Source of the DNA: Sphaerobacteraceae bacterium | GTDB taxonomy: Bacteria > Chloroflexota > Chloroflexia > Thermomicrobiales > Thermomicrobiaceae | Reading direction: 5' to 3' | DNA length: 64,000 nt | NCBI GenBank assembly: GCA_007695115.1 | Contig: REEK01000132.1 | Span: 1-64,000 of the forward strand | Shown here: positions 34,801 through 44,629 of the stretch, in pieces | Layout of the letters: each line of letters starts with the position of its first letter | Numbering within the stretch: the stretch's first letter is position 1 | Position numbers and translations under genes: made by a program | Notes under the pieces: generated by a model | Told to the model about the DNA's origin: nothing | Seen by the model: only the letters and a program-made list of their open reading frames with translations | Databases searched by the model: none

Positions 34801-37719
34801 CTACCGTCCCACCGGCCCATTCGCATCGAATGCGGTCGGCAGCGGCTTGTACGGCCGGAGCAGCCAAAGCGGGCGACGCAGGTTGTTCGGTCCCGGGGCC
34901 GGGCGAGTCAGGCCCAGCCAGCGCCGGTACGCCTCCTGTGACTTGTTGGTATCGACAACGATGTCCCCGTATCGATCCTCTGCTCCGCCTTTGACCACGG
35001 TGACTTTCTGATGCCAGGCGTGTGAGCCGCTGATCGGGTCTGGTTGCACCGGGAAGGTCAGATTCTGATGTACTCCCGCATCGGACCACCAGATCTTGCT
35101 CGAGTCCGGGTCCGCACTCTCGAACGGCCCGACTCCTTCCAGTTGGCGCATCCGATAGAGGCCATCACTGGGGTTCTGGATCTCCACCATCGCTGAAGAC
35201 CAGCGTTCGTTGGAGTTCTCCGCCAGCCGCCATCGTCCGAGATGATGCGAGCAGGCTGCCACTCCAGGTCGCAACCCTTCGGTGACCCATGCCCGATCGA
35301 CGAAATAACCGATCTCGGTCTCGACTCGCACCAGATCACCTGTCTGCACGCCGATCCGCTTTGCATCGGACGGATGGAGCCAGAGCGGGTTCGAGTGACT
35401 GATCTCGTTGAGCCACTTCGAGTTGTTCGAGCGTGTGTGAATCAGCGTCGGAATTCGATAGTTCGGCAGCAGGGTCATCTCACCCTGACTGCGATCGAGG
35501 TTCGCCAGCGCCACGTGCGAGTGCATGTAGCTCGGGATCGCCAGTTCCGGCCAGCCCCAGTCATGCAGCGTTCTGGAGAAGAACTCCAGCTTGCCGGATG
35601 GCGTCGGGAAACCTTTCCGGGCTTCACCATCGACCACCACGCCAACCGCACGGCCATCCGGGCCCGGTGGATTTCCGGGCATCGGGGTGATCTCCGGACT
35701 GGCGGGCTTCGGCGATGGACTCATCAGCACATTGTTCGATTCCACGCGGCTGCCATCGAGGTCAGCCTCGGAAACCGGATCATCGTACTGCTTGAACGGC
35801 TGCTTGGTGATCTCGTAGGCACCGTACTTCCGCATGTACTCCAGCGGCGTCAGCCCTTCAGCGGCCGCATCTTCCGGAAGGCCAGGAATCGAGTTCTCGA
35901 ACATCCACTGATAATACTCATCGACCGTCACCTTCTCGCCGGGACGGTAGGGTGATTCGTACAACTCCTTGATGCCGAGCGATCCATCGGGATCAATCCG
36001 CCAGGAAAGCTCGATCCAGAACTCGTTCTCTTCCCAGACCTCGCCGGGGTTCGCTTCGTGGGTGTACTCGACCCGGTTGCCCATGCGTTCCATCGCCACC
36101 CGAACCACAGGTTGCCGGAAGCCGATCCACTTGGCAGCGTGCGTCTCGTAGGAGTGGGTGTCGTGACGCTCGGCCCCGAGCCCCATCGGCAGCACATAAT
36201 CGGCAAAGAAGGCCGTCTCACTCCAGGTCGGGCTCATCGCGGCGTGGAGCTCGATCTTCGACTCATCCTTCAGCACATCCATCCAGGCAAAGCCGTCCGG
36301 GTTCGTCCAGACCGGGTTGTAGACACGGGTGAAGTAGGCCGCAACTTTGCCACGTCCCTCTTTCAGGAAGTACGGCAACAGGAACGACATCTCGTGGTGG
36401 GTCAGCGGATACTCCAGCGGCCAGGTCAGCTCGTTCCAGACATTCTGCTTGGCTGGCTCCTTGAACGGCTTGGGCACGAACTTGTCCCAGACGTTCGGAG
36501 CGGTGCCGCCCTCGGTGCCGATCGAACCGGTCAGTACGTTGAGAAAGAAGAGCGCCCGCGGAACGGTCCAGCCACCCAGGTGACCGGCCGCAGCAGCTCG
36601 CCAGTTATGGGTCGAAAGCGCCGATCCAGCGGCCCCGACCTGTCGGGCGATCTCCACGATCTGCGCGGCGGGCAATCCGCTCTCCTGCTCGGCGTACTCT
36701 GGGGTGTACTCGGCATAGATCTCACCGAGAATCTCCAGAAACCGCTCGAAGGTTGCCGGTTCACCCGGGTGGACAACCTGCATGAACTCGTCCCAATTGG
36801 TCCATCGCCGGACGAACTCCCGATCGAAAAGACCCTCCTGAATAAGCACGTTGGCCATCGCCAGCAGAACCGCGGCTTCAGAACCGGGCCAGGCTGGTAG
36901 CCAGTGATCGGCCATCGAGGCAGTGTTGGACAGACGTGGATCGATCACCGCGATCTTGGCACCCTTCTGCTGGGCCTCGATGATCCGCTGGGCGTGCGGG
37001 TTGAAATAGTGCCCGCTCTCCAGATGTGCGCTGATCAGCAGAATGAACCGGGCGTTGGTGTAGTCCGGAGATGGTCGATCGATCCCCATCCAGAACGCAT
37101 AACCGGTTCGACCGCCAGACGAGCAAATGTTGGTGTGGGAGTTATGTCCATCAACCCCCCATGACTGAAGAACTCGCTCCATGAAGCCGTCTTCACCGGG
37201 TCTACCGACGTGGTACATCACCTCGTTATGGCGTTCTTCTTTGATTGCGTTGCGGATCTTCTCGGCGAAGGTATCCAGAACCTCATCCCAGGATGTGCGC
37301 TCCCACTCACCGGAACCACGGGGACCGACACGCTTCATCGGGTAGAGCACGCGCTCCGGGTCTTCCATCTGGTTCTTGGTGGCTGGCCCTTTGGCGCAGT
37401 TACGACCACGCGATCCGGGATGAAACGGGTTGCCCTCGAGCTTCTGCACCTGCATCGTCTTCTTGTCGACGTAAGCTAGCAGACCGCATGCCGATTCACA
37501 GTTGAAGCAGACCGTCGGCACCAGGGTGTAGTTGCGCTCTACCTTCCGGGGCCACGAGGTGGGATCGTACTCGGTCCAGTCATCCCACCGATCAGCCGGG
37601 GGAAACGATGACAGACCGCTGGTTCGATCGGGGGTAAACGGCTCCTGAACCTCCCGAGGGGGGCGTCGCTCCGCCTGCTTTTCATCAGAGGCTGTCTTTT
37701 TTGGGTCGGTGATAGTCAT
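34801..37719 (-). CDS. soeA: Molybdopterin oxidoreductase catalytic subunit, SoeA-like (putative sulfite dehydrogenase)
   Basis: The 972-residue protein belongs to the DMSO-reductase superfamily. It has an N-terminal [4Fe-4S] site (Cys71, Cys74, Cys78, Cys108), GRNCAKGPATKNQ, and HNSHTNICSSGGRTGY with a likely molybdenum-ligand Cys199. The C-terminal molydopterin-dinucleotide-binding domain is near HPSDAKRIGVQTGDLVRVET. No Tat or other signal sequence is present, so the enzyme should face the cytoplasm. That, its length and the NCESACGLLAYVD block fit SoeA of the cytoplasmic sulfite dehydrogenase SoeABC better than periplasmic PsrA/PhsA. It follows the fused SoeB-SoeC gene by 82 bases. Sulfite as substrate is inferred partly from the persulfide dioxygenase nearby. 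Confidence 0.75.
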   Translation of the reverse strand: MTITDPKKTASDEKQAERRPPREVQEPFTPDRTSGLSSFPPADRWDDWTEYDPTSWPRKVERNYTLVPTVCFNCESACGLLAYVDKKTMQVQKLEGNPFHPGSRGRNCAKGPATKNQMEDPERVLYPMKRVGPRGSGEWERTSWDEVLDTFAEKIRNAIKEERHNEVMYHVGRPGEDGFMERVLQSWGVDGHNSHTNICSSGGRTGYAFWMGIDRPSPDYTNARFILLISAHLESGHYFNPHAQRIIEAQQKGAKIAVIDPRLSNTASMADHWLPAWPGSEAAVLLAMANVLIQEGLFDREFVRRWTNWDEFMQVVHPGEPATFERFLEILGEIYAEYTPEYAEQESGLPAAQIVEIARQVGAAGSALSTHNWRAAAAGHLGGWTVPRALFFLNVLTGSIGTEGGTAPNVWDKFVPKPFKEPAKQNVWNELTWPLEYPLTHHEMSFLLPYFLKEGRGKVAAYFTRVYNPVWTNPDGFAWMDVLKDESKIELHAAMSPTWSETAFFADYVLPMGLGAERHDTHSYETHAAKWIGFRQPVVRVAMERMGNRVEYTHEANPGEVWEENEFWIELSWRIDPDGSLGIKELYESPYRPGEKVTVDEYYQWMFENSIPGLPEDAAAEGLTPLEYMRKYGAYEITKQPFKQYDDPVSEADLDGSRVESNNVLMSPSPKPASPEITPMPGNPPGPDGRAVGVVVDGEARKGFPTPSGKLEFFSRTLHDWGWPELAIPSYMHSHVALANLDRSQGEMTLLPNYRIPTLIHTRSNNSKWLNEISHSNPLWLHPSDAKRIGVQTGDLVRVETEIGYFVDRAWVTEGLRPGVAACSHHLGRWRLAENSNERWSSAMVEIQNPSDGLYRMRQLEGVGPFESADPDSSKIWWSDAGVHQNLTFPVQPDPISGSHAWHQKVTVVKGGAEDRYGDIVVDTNKSQEAYRRWLGLTRPAPGPNNLRRPLWLLRPYKPLPTAFDANGPVGR

Positions 37720-37801
37720 AGTGAGAGTCCTCTACACCGGTGAATCGGAAACATGGTCCCGGGCGGATACCAGACCCGCCCCTGTCGAATGTTCGTCATT
37801 G

Positions 37802-39337
37802 TTAGCTCAACGGAACGTCTTGCCCGGCACTGACCCAGATGCGCTCGTAGGCCAGCAGACCGGCCAGCGCTGTCAACGAGGCCAGCCAGCCGAACAGAAC
37901 CAGCTGATCGGTGATCAACGCCAGCAGCACGAAGCCGAGTGGCGCAACCGTTCCAACCAGCCCGACAACACCGTAGAGCAACGCCGAGTATGGTCCATCA
38001 GTGATCAGGTGCACGGTCTTGCGAACATGCGCGTTGACGTGCGGCATCGTGAACTCAGTTGCAATCAGTGCAACGGAAGTCACGACTCCGGCTGCCAGAA
38101 TCCAGACGAGAATCCGGAGATCAGACGAAGCCAGATCCATGATCGATCCGGTAATGATCAGCGCCGCAGCGCCAGCCGTAACCGCCTGTGCAACCAGATG
38201 TGGCAGCACCGTCGGGCTCTGCCAGTAATTACGTCCCTTGGCCTGCCCGAAGAGGAATGCCGTGTATCCCGCGGCCGCGATCGCTGCGAAGATCGACACG
38301 ATCATCAGAACATCCTGGAGGCCACCTAGTCCGAAGATCGCCGCTGCCAGCCAGAGAAATGCGACCGCCCCGAAAGCAGTCAGAATCCAGCCACCGATCA
38401 CCAGCCATGAGCCGGGATTCGGGGTCACCAGCAGATACCAGAACCGTTCCGGGCGCTTGAGATCGGTGATCAGGAGCAGCGTTGTGATCACGATGAAGAT
38501 CATGCCGATCATCGGTGCCGCGTAGTTGAAGGTATCGCTGGCCGGAGACCAGCCCATCAGCAACAGAATTGCCGCGATGAGCACCGCTCCCGCGCCAATC
38601 GACTTGGTCCACAGGTAGCTGGCTACTTTCCAGCCCCACGGTTTCTCGTGGTGAACGTCGTAGACAGTCTCGGCGTTAGTCGGTCCAGTGAACTGCTCAT
38701 CGGCGGTGACCGCTTGCTGGGGACGTCCATCTTCACGGACTTCGCCCCACAGGTAAGCCTGTCGCCTGGTCAGCGCTTCCGGCGTCAGGCTCGCCTCGTC
38801 AGCCCCGATATAGAAGACCTTCGGCTTGGTGCCTTCCTCGGGTTTCCGGACGCTGATCTGTTCACGGGAGATGATGTGATTGATCTCGCTAAACGGATCA
38901 TCGATATCTCCAGCGATAATCGCCTTCTCCGGGCAGACCACCACACAGGCGGGCAGCAGGCCCTGATCGACACGATGCGCGCAGAAATTGCACTTGGCAG
39001 CAGTGTTCTGATGCGGATCGATGTAGAGCGCATCGTATGGACACGCCTGCATGCACGACTTGCACCCGATGCAGAGATCGGGGTCGAAATCAACGATTCC
39101 GTCGTCGCGCTTGAACAGTGCATTGGTCGGGCAGATGTTTACACAGGGTGCATCTTCACAGTGGTTACACCGAAGCACGGAGAAGAACCGTCGCGAGTTC
39201 GGAAACTCGCCCTTCTCGATGTATTTGACCCATGTCCGGAAGACGCCGAGCGGCACTTCGTTCTCGGATTTGCACGCGGTCGTGCAGGCGTGACATCCGA
39301 TGCACTTGCGATGATCGATCGCAAATCCGTATCTCAT
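37802..39337 (-). CDS. Fused iron-sulfur / membrane-anchor subunit (SoeB-SoeC or PsrB-PsrC fusion)
   Basis: One 511-residue chain joins two subunits that are normally separate. Residues about 1-190 form a ferredoxin-like electron-transfer subunit with four cubane motifs (CIGCHACTTAC, CNHCEDAPCVNIC, CIGCKSCMQAC, CNFC...CVVVC). After a linker, residues about 240-511 form an NrfD/PsrC/DmsC-like membrane domain with about eight helices and the family block LLITDLKRPERFWYLLV. It would take electrons from the molybdenum subunit and pass them to quinone at the membrane. No signal peptide precedes the iron-sulfur part, in line with cytoplasmic orientation. ATG 39337; first gene of the operon. Confidence 0.88.
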   Translation of the reverse strand: MRYGFAIDHRKCIGCHACTTACKSENEVPLGVFRTWVKYIEKGEFPNSRRFFSVLRCNHCEDAPCVNICPTNALFKRDDGIVDFDPDLCIGCKSCMQACPYDALYIDPHQNTAAKCNFCAHRVDQGLLPACVVVCPEKAIIAGDIDDPFSEINHIISREQISVRKPEEGTKPKVFYIGADEASLTPEALTRRQAYLWGEVREDGRPQQAVTADEQFTGPTNAETVYDVHHEKPWGWKVASYLWTKSIGAGAVLIAAILLLMGWSPASDTFNYAAPMIGMIFIVITTLLLITDLKRPERFWYLLVTPNPGSWLVIGGWILTAFGAVAFLWLAAAIFGLGGLQDVLMIVSIFAAIAAAGYTAFLFGQAKGRNYWQSPTVLPHLVAQAVTAGAAALIITGSIMDLASSDLRILVWILAAGVVTSVALIATEFTMPHVNAHVRKTVHLITDGPYSALLYGVVGLVGTVAPLGFVLLALITDQLVLFGWLASLTALAGLLAYERIWVSAGQDVPLS

Positions 39338-39488
39338 AAGCGGGATTTCCTGTCTCGACGGACCGGCTTATGGCCCCCACCACCTATCGCGTGAGTACAG
39401 GGAAACTAGCAGAGATAATGTCGCGTGTCCAGCACGAACGTTTTCCGGAAATAGAGAACGCCCCCGGAAACGAGTCGAAAACGATGAA

Positions 39489-39514
39489 GCCCGCCCGGAG
39501 AGCTCCAGGCGGGC
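39489..39514 (-). terminator. Terminator of the propeller/CHRD gene
   Basis: GCCCGCC and GGCGGGC (with an inner GGAG/CTCC) form a hairpin 24 bases after the stop of the gene at 39538, followed on the minus strand by a T-rich stretch. Confidence 0.75.
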
Positions 39515-39537
39515 AACTGCGATCCGACGCTAAAGAC

Positions 39538-41976
39538 CTAGTGGTCGTGATCCAGAGCTATCTGACCACGGACCTCACCAGCCGGAAAAGCTTCTGTGTG
39601 GACATTCACGTACGTATTTCCGGCGATCATTGCATCGATCAACGCATTGATACCTTCGCCGGCAAGCGGGCCGACCAGATCACCAGCGGTAATCGTTCCC
39701 GAAGCAAGCACACCGCTGAAGGAACCGGGGATGAGTTCTGCCGGCGGTGAGTCAGGATACAGCCATGCAACGACTGGACCATTCTCACCGACGCCAGCCA
39801 TGTGGATGTGTGCCATCGTGGTGTTGCTGAGATTTTCGAGCGACACCTCGAACGAAACTGAGTTTCCATCCTGACTAACCACGAAGGTGGCACTTCCCGT
39901 TGCTGACGTCATAACCGCCGGCACTTCTTCGTCACCGCTCATTACGGTCGAGAAGGTCTGCACTACTGGGTCTGGGTCCGGGTCGACGTCAGGTGCCGGC
40001 ATACCGAAACGGACAACTTCAGCAAACGGGGTGATTGAAAGGTGCGCGACGTACAGCTCGCTCGCGGCACCTACCGCAAGGCCGGTCCCGACGTAGACAC
40101 CCGGGATGCCGAGGTCGGAGTGAGTTCCATCATCCTCGATTCGAACGATTCGACTTGCTGCGGACGAGAAGTCGCCCACTTCGATGGCCTCGAAGTCCAG
40201 AGCCAGGAATCCACCGGCGACGATCTCCAGAATGTGCAAACGTCCATCGCTATCAAAGTCGATTGCGCTGAGCATGGTGAAACCCTCTGAGTAGATCTCG
40301 ACGTCACCATCTGGCGTCACCTGGAAGACGCGTGCTTCGCCAACCGGGAACGGGAATCCTGTCAGTTCACTAACGTAGTAGTTGCCATCCGGGCCAACGA
40401 CCACATCAGTCGGAACTGAGTCCATCGGGATCATTGCGCCCTCGGGAAGCCCGATGAACGGTGGTGCCAGTGCTTCGCGCGCTTCGAACACGGCGATGGT
40501 CTCGATCGAACCATCATCCGGATCAACTCGCAGGAGGCTGTTTCCGCCAGCATCAACCACGATCAGGGATTCGCCGTCAAAGTCGATCGCGTACGGGTTT
40601 GTGTCAAGCATTTCGCCGTCCGGGTTTTCAGTGGCTTCGTACTCACCCAGATCAGCGATGATCGTCGGTGTTCCATCTTCCTCGATACGGACAACGGTTG
40701 CGAAGTACTCTCCAAAGTCTTCGAAGAGGTCTCGATCTTCCGGCGGGCCACCAAAGCCCATCACGACATACATGGTGCCTTCGTCGTCAAATGCAACATC
40801 GTGCGCCCCGCTGCCATCCTCGCCAAAAAACAGCGAAGGAAGATTGTCAACGACCCGGCTTGCGCCTTCGTCATCGATCAGAGTAATGCCCCCGGAGAGA
40901 CCGGCGCAGATTTCGAACTCTTCGATCTCGCCATCGTACTCTTCTTCGATGGTCACGCAGATATCGCCGCCATCACCGGACTCGGCGACAAAGAGGCCGT
41001 GCTGGGTGTAGGTCACGTGACGCGGCTGGACGAGCCCCTCAGCGAGGAGCGTCACCGGTACCAGCGGACCTACATGCGTTTCCAGCCATCGATAGTAGTG
41101 CTGGCCAACGTTACCGGCTTCGACCATCCAGCCCACCGGGTTACCCGGGGTGTAGGTCAGGCAGCGTCGCTCGAAGCACTGCACCAGAACGTCGTTGTCG
41201 ACACCGGCAACCTTGACATTCGTCCAATAGGCTTCCGTTACTGGATACCCAACTGCGTAGAACGGATCCTGGAAAAGTTTGCCTTCGGAATAGTCTCCGT
41301 CCCAGATCAGTCCTGAAGAGTTCATGAACTCCCAGAACGGTGACGCGACTGTGTGATCGATCCAGTCAATCTGGACGTTGTACTCAGCCGTGACATCGTA
41401 GTTTGCGAGTTCGTTGTCGGTGGTAATCGTGCCGTCGACCGCGAGCCAGTCAACGATGTAAGCGCCCTCAGCGCGCGCTTCAGCGTCCATCAGGCCAGCC
41501 ATCGTGGCGTAGGTTGGACCATTCCCCGGTCCCGGATCGCCAGCCACGTTCTCCGTCGAGGCGCCTTCGCTATGCGGCGCGAATGCATTGTCCCCAACCT
41601 GTACCTGACCCCGGAGCATGTCCAGGGCGAGGAGGCCCTGCGTCACCGTCCAGATACTGGTGTCATCGCTGTCTGGATCATTGAGTTCCATTCGAGACTT
41701 GTCGAAGTACTGAACGAGTCGTTCACCACCTGGGGAGTCCAGATAGGGCTCCATCATCCCTTCGGTATAGGGGGACGGTCCCCAGATCCAGGTTCGAGCC
41801 ACTGCAAGGGTGCTTACCGGCAAATCCGTGCGTGCCCACCGATTCTCGAAGCGAGAATCAGCGAACTCGTGCTGGACTTCTTCATCTTCATGATACGCCC
41901 CGACCGAGGCAAAACTCACAATCGCAAACAGTAGAGCCATCATCACTGATACAGACCGTTGAGTACGTATACTCAT
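39538..41976 (-). CDS. Secreted NHL-type (ScyD/ScyE-like) beta-propeller with C-terminal CHRD domain
   Basis: The 812-residue protein has a signal peptide (SVSVMMALLFAIVSFASVGA). Next comes an about 280-residue module ending VQCFERRCLTYTPGNPVGW and GNVGQHYYRWLE, which I know only from Thermomicrobia-like Chloroflexota. A propeller similar to ScyD/ScyE proteins follows, with repeats such as VVVGPDGNYYVSELTGFPFP and IDFDGESLIVVDAGGNSLLRVD. The last about 120 residues are a CHRD domain (MSGDEEVPAVMTSATGSATF, TMAHIHMAGVGENGP). ATG 41976 is set by AGAAAGGA. It is one of two tandem paralogues; the other lacks the CHRD domain. Its role is unknown. Confidence 0.85.
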   Translation of the reverse strand: MSIRTQRSVSVMMALLFAIVSFASVGAYHEDEEVQHEFADSRFENRWARTDLPVSTLAVARTWIWGPSPYTEGMMEPYLDSPGGERLVQYFDKSRMELNDPDSDDTSIWTVTQGLLALDMLRGQVQVGDNAFAPHSEGASTENVAGDPGPGNGPTYATMAGLMDAEARAEGAYIVDWLAVDGTITTDNELANYDVTAEYNVQIDWIDHTVASPFWEFMNSSGLIWDGDYSEGKLFQDPFYAVGYPVTEAYWTNVKVAGVDNDVLVQCFERRCLTYTPGNPVGWMVEAGNVGQHYYRWLETHVGPLVPVTLLAEGLVQPRHVTYTQHGLFVAESGDGGDICVTIEEEYDGEIEEFEICAGLSGGITLIDDEGASRVVDNLPSLFFGEDGSGAHDVAFDDEGTMYVVMGFGGPPEDRDLFEDFGEYFATVVRIEEDGTPTIIADLGEYEATENPDGEMLDTNPYAIDFDGESLIVVDAGGNSLLRVDPDDGSIETIAVFEAREALAPPFIGLPEGAMIPMDSVPTDVVVGPDGNYYVSELTGFPFPVGEARVFQVTPDGDVEIYSEGFTMLSAIDFDSDGRLHILEIVAGGFLALDFEAIEVGDFSSAASRIVRIEDDGTHSDLGIPGVYVGTGLAVGAASELYVAHLSITPFAEVVRFGMPAPDVDPDPDPVVQTFSTVMSGDEEVPAVMTSATGSATFVVSQDGNSVSFEVSLENLSNTTMAHIHMAGVGENGPVVAWLYPDSPPAELIPGSFSGVLASGTITAGDLVGPLAGEGINALIDAMIAGNTYVNVHTEAFPAGEVRGQIALDHDH

Positions 41977-42423
41977 CGTTGTTTCCTTTCTGATAGCGGA
42001 AACGAAATCTGTGTTCCCCGATACTCGGGCGAGGACGTCCGGCACCCTGTCTCCGGAGCAGTTGACCCGGTGTCTCCTGAACCCTGCTTCTTAACACGAT
42101 CCAGTATCCAGACAGACCCACGTGTCGCAGCACCAGTCCACGTGCGTGTAACCCCGGAATTACCCATGTATGGCTGAGAACTGCTAACTGTTGAAATGCC
42201 ATACAGGCGAACGAGTTACGCGATCAATCACGACCGGGGAGACCCCCGGCGATTGACGGTGGAATTGAGAAGAATCTCGATAACGCCATCGCAGGCAATC
42301 AATACGAATGATGTACCCGCTTGATTCAGCGCTCGAATCGTCTAACCACAGAGAACGCCCCCGGATTGCTCCGGAGGCGCCCCTTCCTGTTCCAGGTGCG
42401 CTTATCGCGAACCTGACAGTTGC
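41977..42423. other. Gap between the tandem propeller paralogues
   Basis: This gap holds the promoter of the CHRD-bearing paralogue and the terminator of the other (42356-42379). No gene is seen. The 16-base string AGAGAACGCCCCCGGA at 42350-42365 is identical to one at 39453-39468, downstream of the other copy, which shows that the duplication included downstream flanks. Confidence 0.6.
42356..42379 (-). terminator. Terminator of the second propeller gene
   Basis: On the minus strand CGCCTCCGG and CCGGGGGCG pair (one G-U) around a six-base loop, followed by TTCTCTGTGG, about 45 bases after the stop at 42424. Confidence 0.7.
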
Positions 42424-44400
42424 CTAGTAGAACTGGACAACCTGAGCCATCGGAGTGATCGAGAGGTGCACGAGATACATCTCATCGACCTGGCCGAGTG
42501 CCAGCCCGGTCCCGAAGATCAGGCCAGGAACTTCGAGGATCGTGCGAGAGCCATCGGCCTCTATCCGGACTACCTGTCCGGCTGCGGTCGACAGATCCCC
42601 CTCCTCAACGGCCTCGAAATCGATACCCAGCAGACCGCCGGCAACCATCTCGAGGACCACGAGTCGGCCCTGGCTGTCAAAGGCGATAGCGCCGATATTG
42701 GTGAATCCATCCTCGTAGACGGAGATTTCACCGTCTGGTGTCACCTGGTAGACATTTGCCCCACCAACCGGGAACGGGAACCCAGTCAGCTCACCCACGT
42801 AGTAGTTGCCATCAGGACCAACCACGACATCAGTCGGAACAGAGTCCATTGGGATCGTTGCGCCATCGGGCAAGCCGATGAACGGAGGCGCCAGCGCCTC
42901 ACCCTGTGGGAACACAGCGATGAGCTCAATCGAACCATCGTCCGGGTCCACCCGCAGGAGAGTGTTTCCACCAGCATCGATAACCACGAGCGACTCACCA
43001 TCGAAGTCGATCGCGTACGGGTTCGTATCGAGATCTTCGCCATCCGGGTTTTCAGTCGCTTCGTACTCACCCAGGTCAGCGATGATCGTCGGTGTCCCGT
43101 CTTCCTCGATGCGGACCACGGTGGCGAAGTACTCACCGAAGTCTTCGAACAGATCGCGTGCTTCCGGCGGGCCACCAAAGCCCATCACGACGTACATGTT
43201 GCCTTCATCATCGAACGCAACGTCGTGGGCGCCGACTCCGTCTTCACCAAGCCAGAGCGACGGAAGACCGTCGACGACTCGGGTTGCCCCTTCATCGTCG
43301 ATCAGGGTAATGCCACCGGACAGGCCGGCGCAGACTTCGAACTCCACGATTTCGTCGTCGTATTCGTCTTCAATCATCACGCAGACATCGCCACCGTCAC
43401 CGGCCTCAGCGACATACACGCCGTCACCGGTATACAGCGCATGACGCGGCTGAACCAGTCCTTCGGCGAGCAGCTCGACCGGAACGACCGATCCTACGTG
43501 AGTCTCGAGCCATCGGTAGTAGTGCTGACCGACGTTGCCGGCTTCAACCATCCAGCCCTCGGGGTTGCCCGGGGTGTAGGTGAGACAACGTCGTTCGAAG
43601 CACTGCACCAGAACGTCGTTGTCGACACCGGCAACCTTGACGTTGGTCCAGTAGGCTTCGGTCACTGGATAGCCAACTGCGTAGAACGGATCCTGGAAGA
43701 GCTTGTCTTCCGAATAGTCACCGTCCCAGACCATTCCTTCAGAGTTCATGAACTCCCAGAATGGCGAGGCAACGGTGTGATCGATCCAGTCCACCTGCAC
43801 GTTGTAATAGGCAGTTACATCGTAGTTTGCCAGCTCGTTATCGGTGGTAATAGTGCCATCGGCCGCGAGCCAGTCGACGATGTAGGCGCCCTCAGCGCGC
43901 GCATCAGCACCCATCAGTCCGGCCATTGTGGCGTAGGTCGGGCCGTTATTCGGACCCGGATCACCAGCCACGTTCTTCATCGACGCGCCTTCGCTATGGT
44001 TCACAAAGGACGCATCGCCGACCTGGACCTGACCAAGGAGCATATCGAGCGCCAGCAGACCCTGGGTGACAGTCCAGATGCTGGTATCGTCGCTCTCCGG
44101 GTTGTTCAGCTCCATTCGGGACTTGTCGAAGTACTGAACCAGTCGCTCACCACCTGGAGACTGCAGATACGGCTCCATTCGACCCTCGGTAAAGGGGGAT
44201 GGTCCCCAGATCCAGGTGCGAACGGTGGCGCCCTGCTTCACTGGATAGTCGGTACGTGCCCACCGGTTCTCGAAGCGAGAGTCAGCGAACTCGTGCTGGA
44301 CTTCTTCGTCCTCGTGATACGCCCCGACCGAGGCAAAACTCATGATCGCAAACAGCAGCGCCATCATCACTGATACTGATCTTTGAGCACGTCTGCTCAT
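42424..44400 (-). CDS. Secreted NHL-type (ScyD/ScyE-like) beta-propeller, paralogue without CHRD
   Basis: The 658-residue protein is collinear and very similar to the protein at 39538-41976 over its signal peptide, the Chloroflexota-type module (VQCFERRCLTYTPGNPEGW) and the propeller, ending at SITPMAQVVQFY where the other continues into a Pro/Asp linker and CHRD domain. ATG 44400 has AAGGGA upstream. A recent tandem duplication is evident. The protein is probably secreted or surface-held; ligand unknown. Confidence 0.85.
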   Translation of the reverse strand: MSRRAQRSVSVMMALLFAIMSFASVGAYHEDEEVQHEFADSRFENRWARTDYPVKQGATVRTWIWGPSPFTEGRMEPYLQSPGGERLVQYFDKSRMELNNPESDDTSIWTVTQGLLALDMLLGQVQVGDASFVNHSEGASMKNVAGDPGPNNGPTYATMAGLMGADARAEGAYIVDWLAADGTITTDNELANYDVTAYYNVQVDWIDHTVASPFWEFMNSEGMVWDGDYSEDKLFQDPFYAVGYPVTEAYWTNVKVAGVDNDVLVQCFERRCLTYTPGNPEGWMVEAGNVGQHYYRWLETHVGSVVPVELLAEGLVQPRHALYTGDGVYVAEAGDGGDVCVMIEDEYDDEIVEFEVCAGLSGGITLIDDEGATRVVDGLPSLWLGEDGVGAHDVAFDDEGNMYVVMGFGGPPEARDLFEDFGEYFATVVRIEEDGTPTIIADLGEYEATENPDGEDLDTNPYAIDFDGESLVVIDAGGNTLLRVDPDDGSIELIAVFPQGEALAPPFIGLPDGATIPMDSVPTDVVVGPDGNYYVGELTGFPFPVGGANVYQVTPDGEISVYEDGFTNIGAIAFDSQGRLVVLEMVAGGLLGIDFEAVEEGDLSTAAGQVVRIEADGSRTILEVPGLIFGTGLALGQVDEMYLVHLSITPMAQVVQFY

Positions 44401-44629
44401 CGTTATTCCCTTCAACGGAGAAAAAGAGGCCTGAGTACCCGGATCGTCCGGAACAGGCTTACGGCATCCTGATGCCGGATCAGCCACCTGATTTCTGCCG
44501 AATCCTCCTTTTTCACGACATGTCGCCACCCAACCAGATACAGGCGCTGCAGTGAGTCTGCCCTGTGATCAGGGCGCCAAAATGCTGCGGCGTTCTGCTG
44601 ACGTATGGAAGGCGCGTCCGAAGAAAGAG

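Noticed and set aside
34801-37719. Formate dehydrogenase or periplasmic polysulfide/thiosulfate reductase identity for the molybdoenzyme
   Set aside because: There is no selenocysteine/cysteine context or His-Arg pair typical of FdhF/FdnG that I can see, and no Tat signal as expected for PsrA/PhsA. SoeA-like is the better fit, although not proven.
42466-44373. A 635-codon open frame on the plus strand
   Set aside because: It lies fully antisense to the propeller gene at 42424-44400, which has a signal peptide, binding site and an intact paralogue. The antisense frame encodes nothing recognisable and is a codon-bias shadow.
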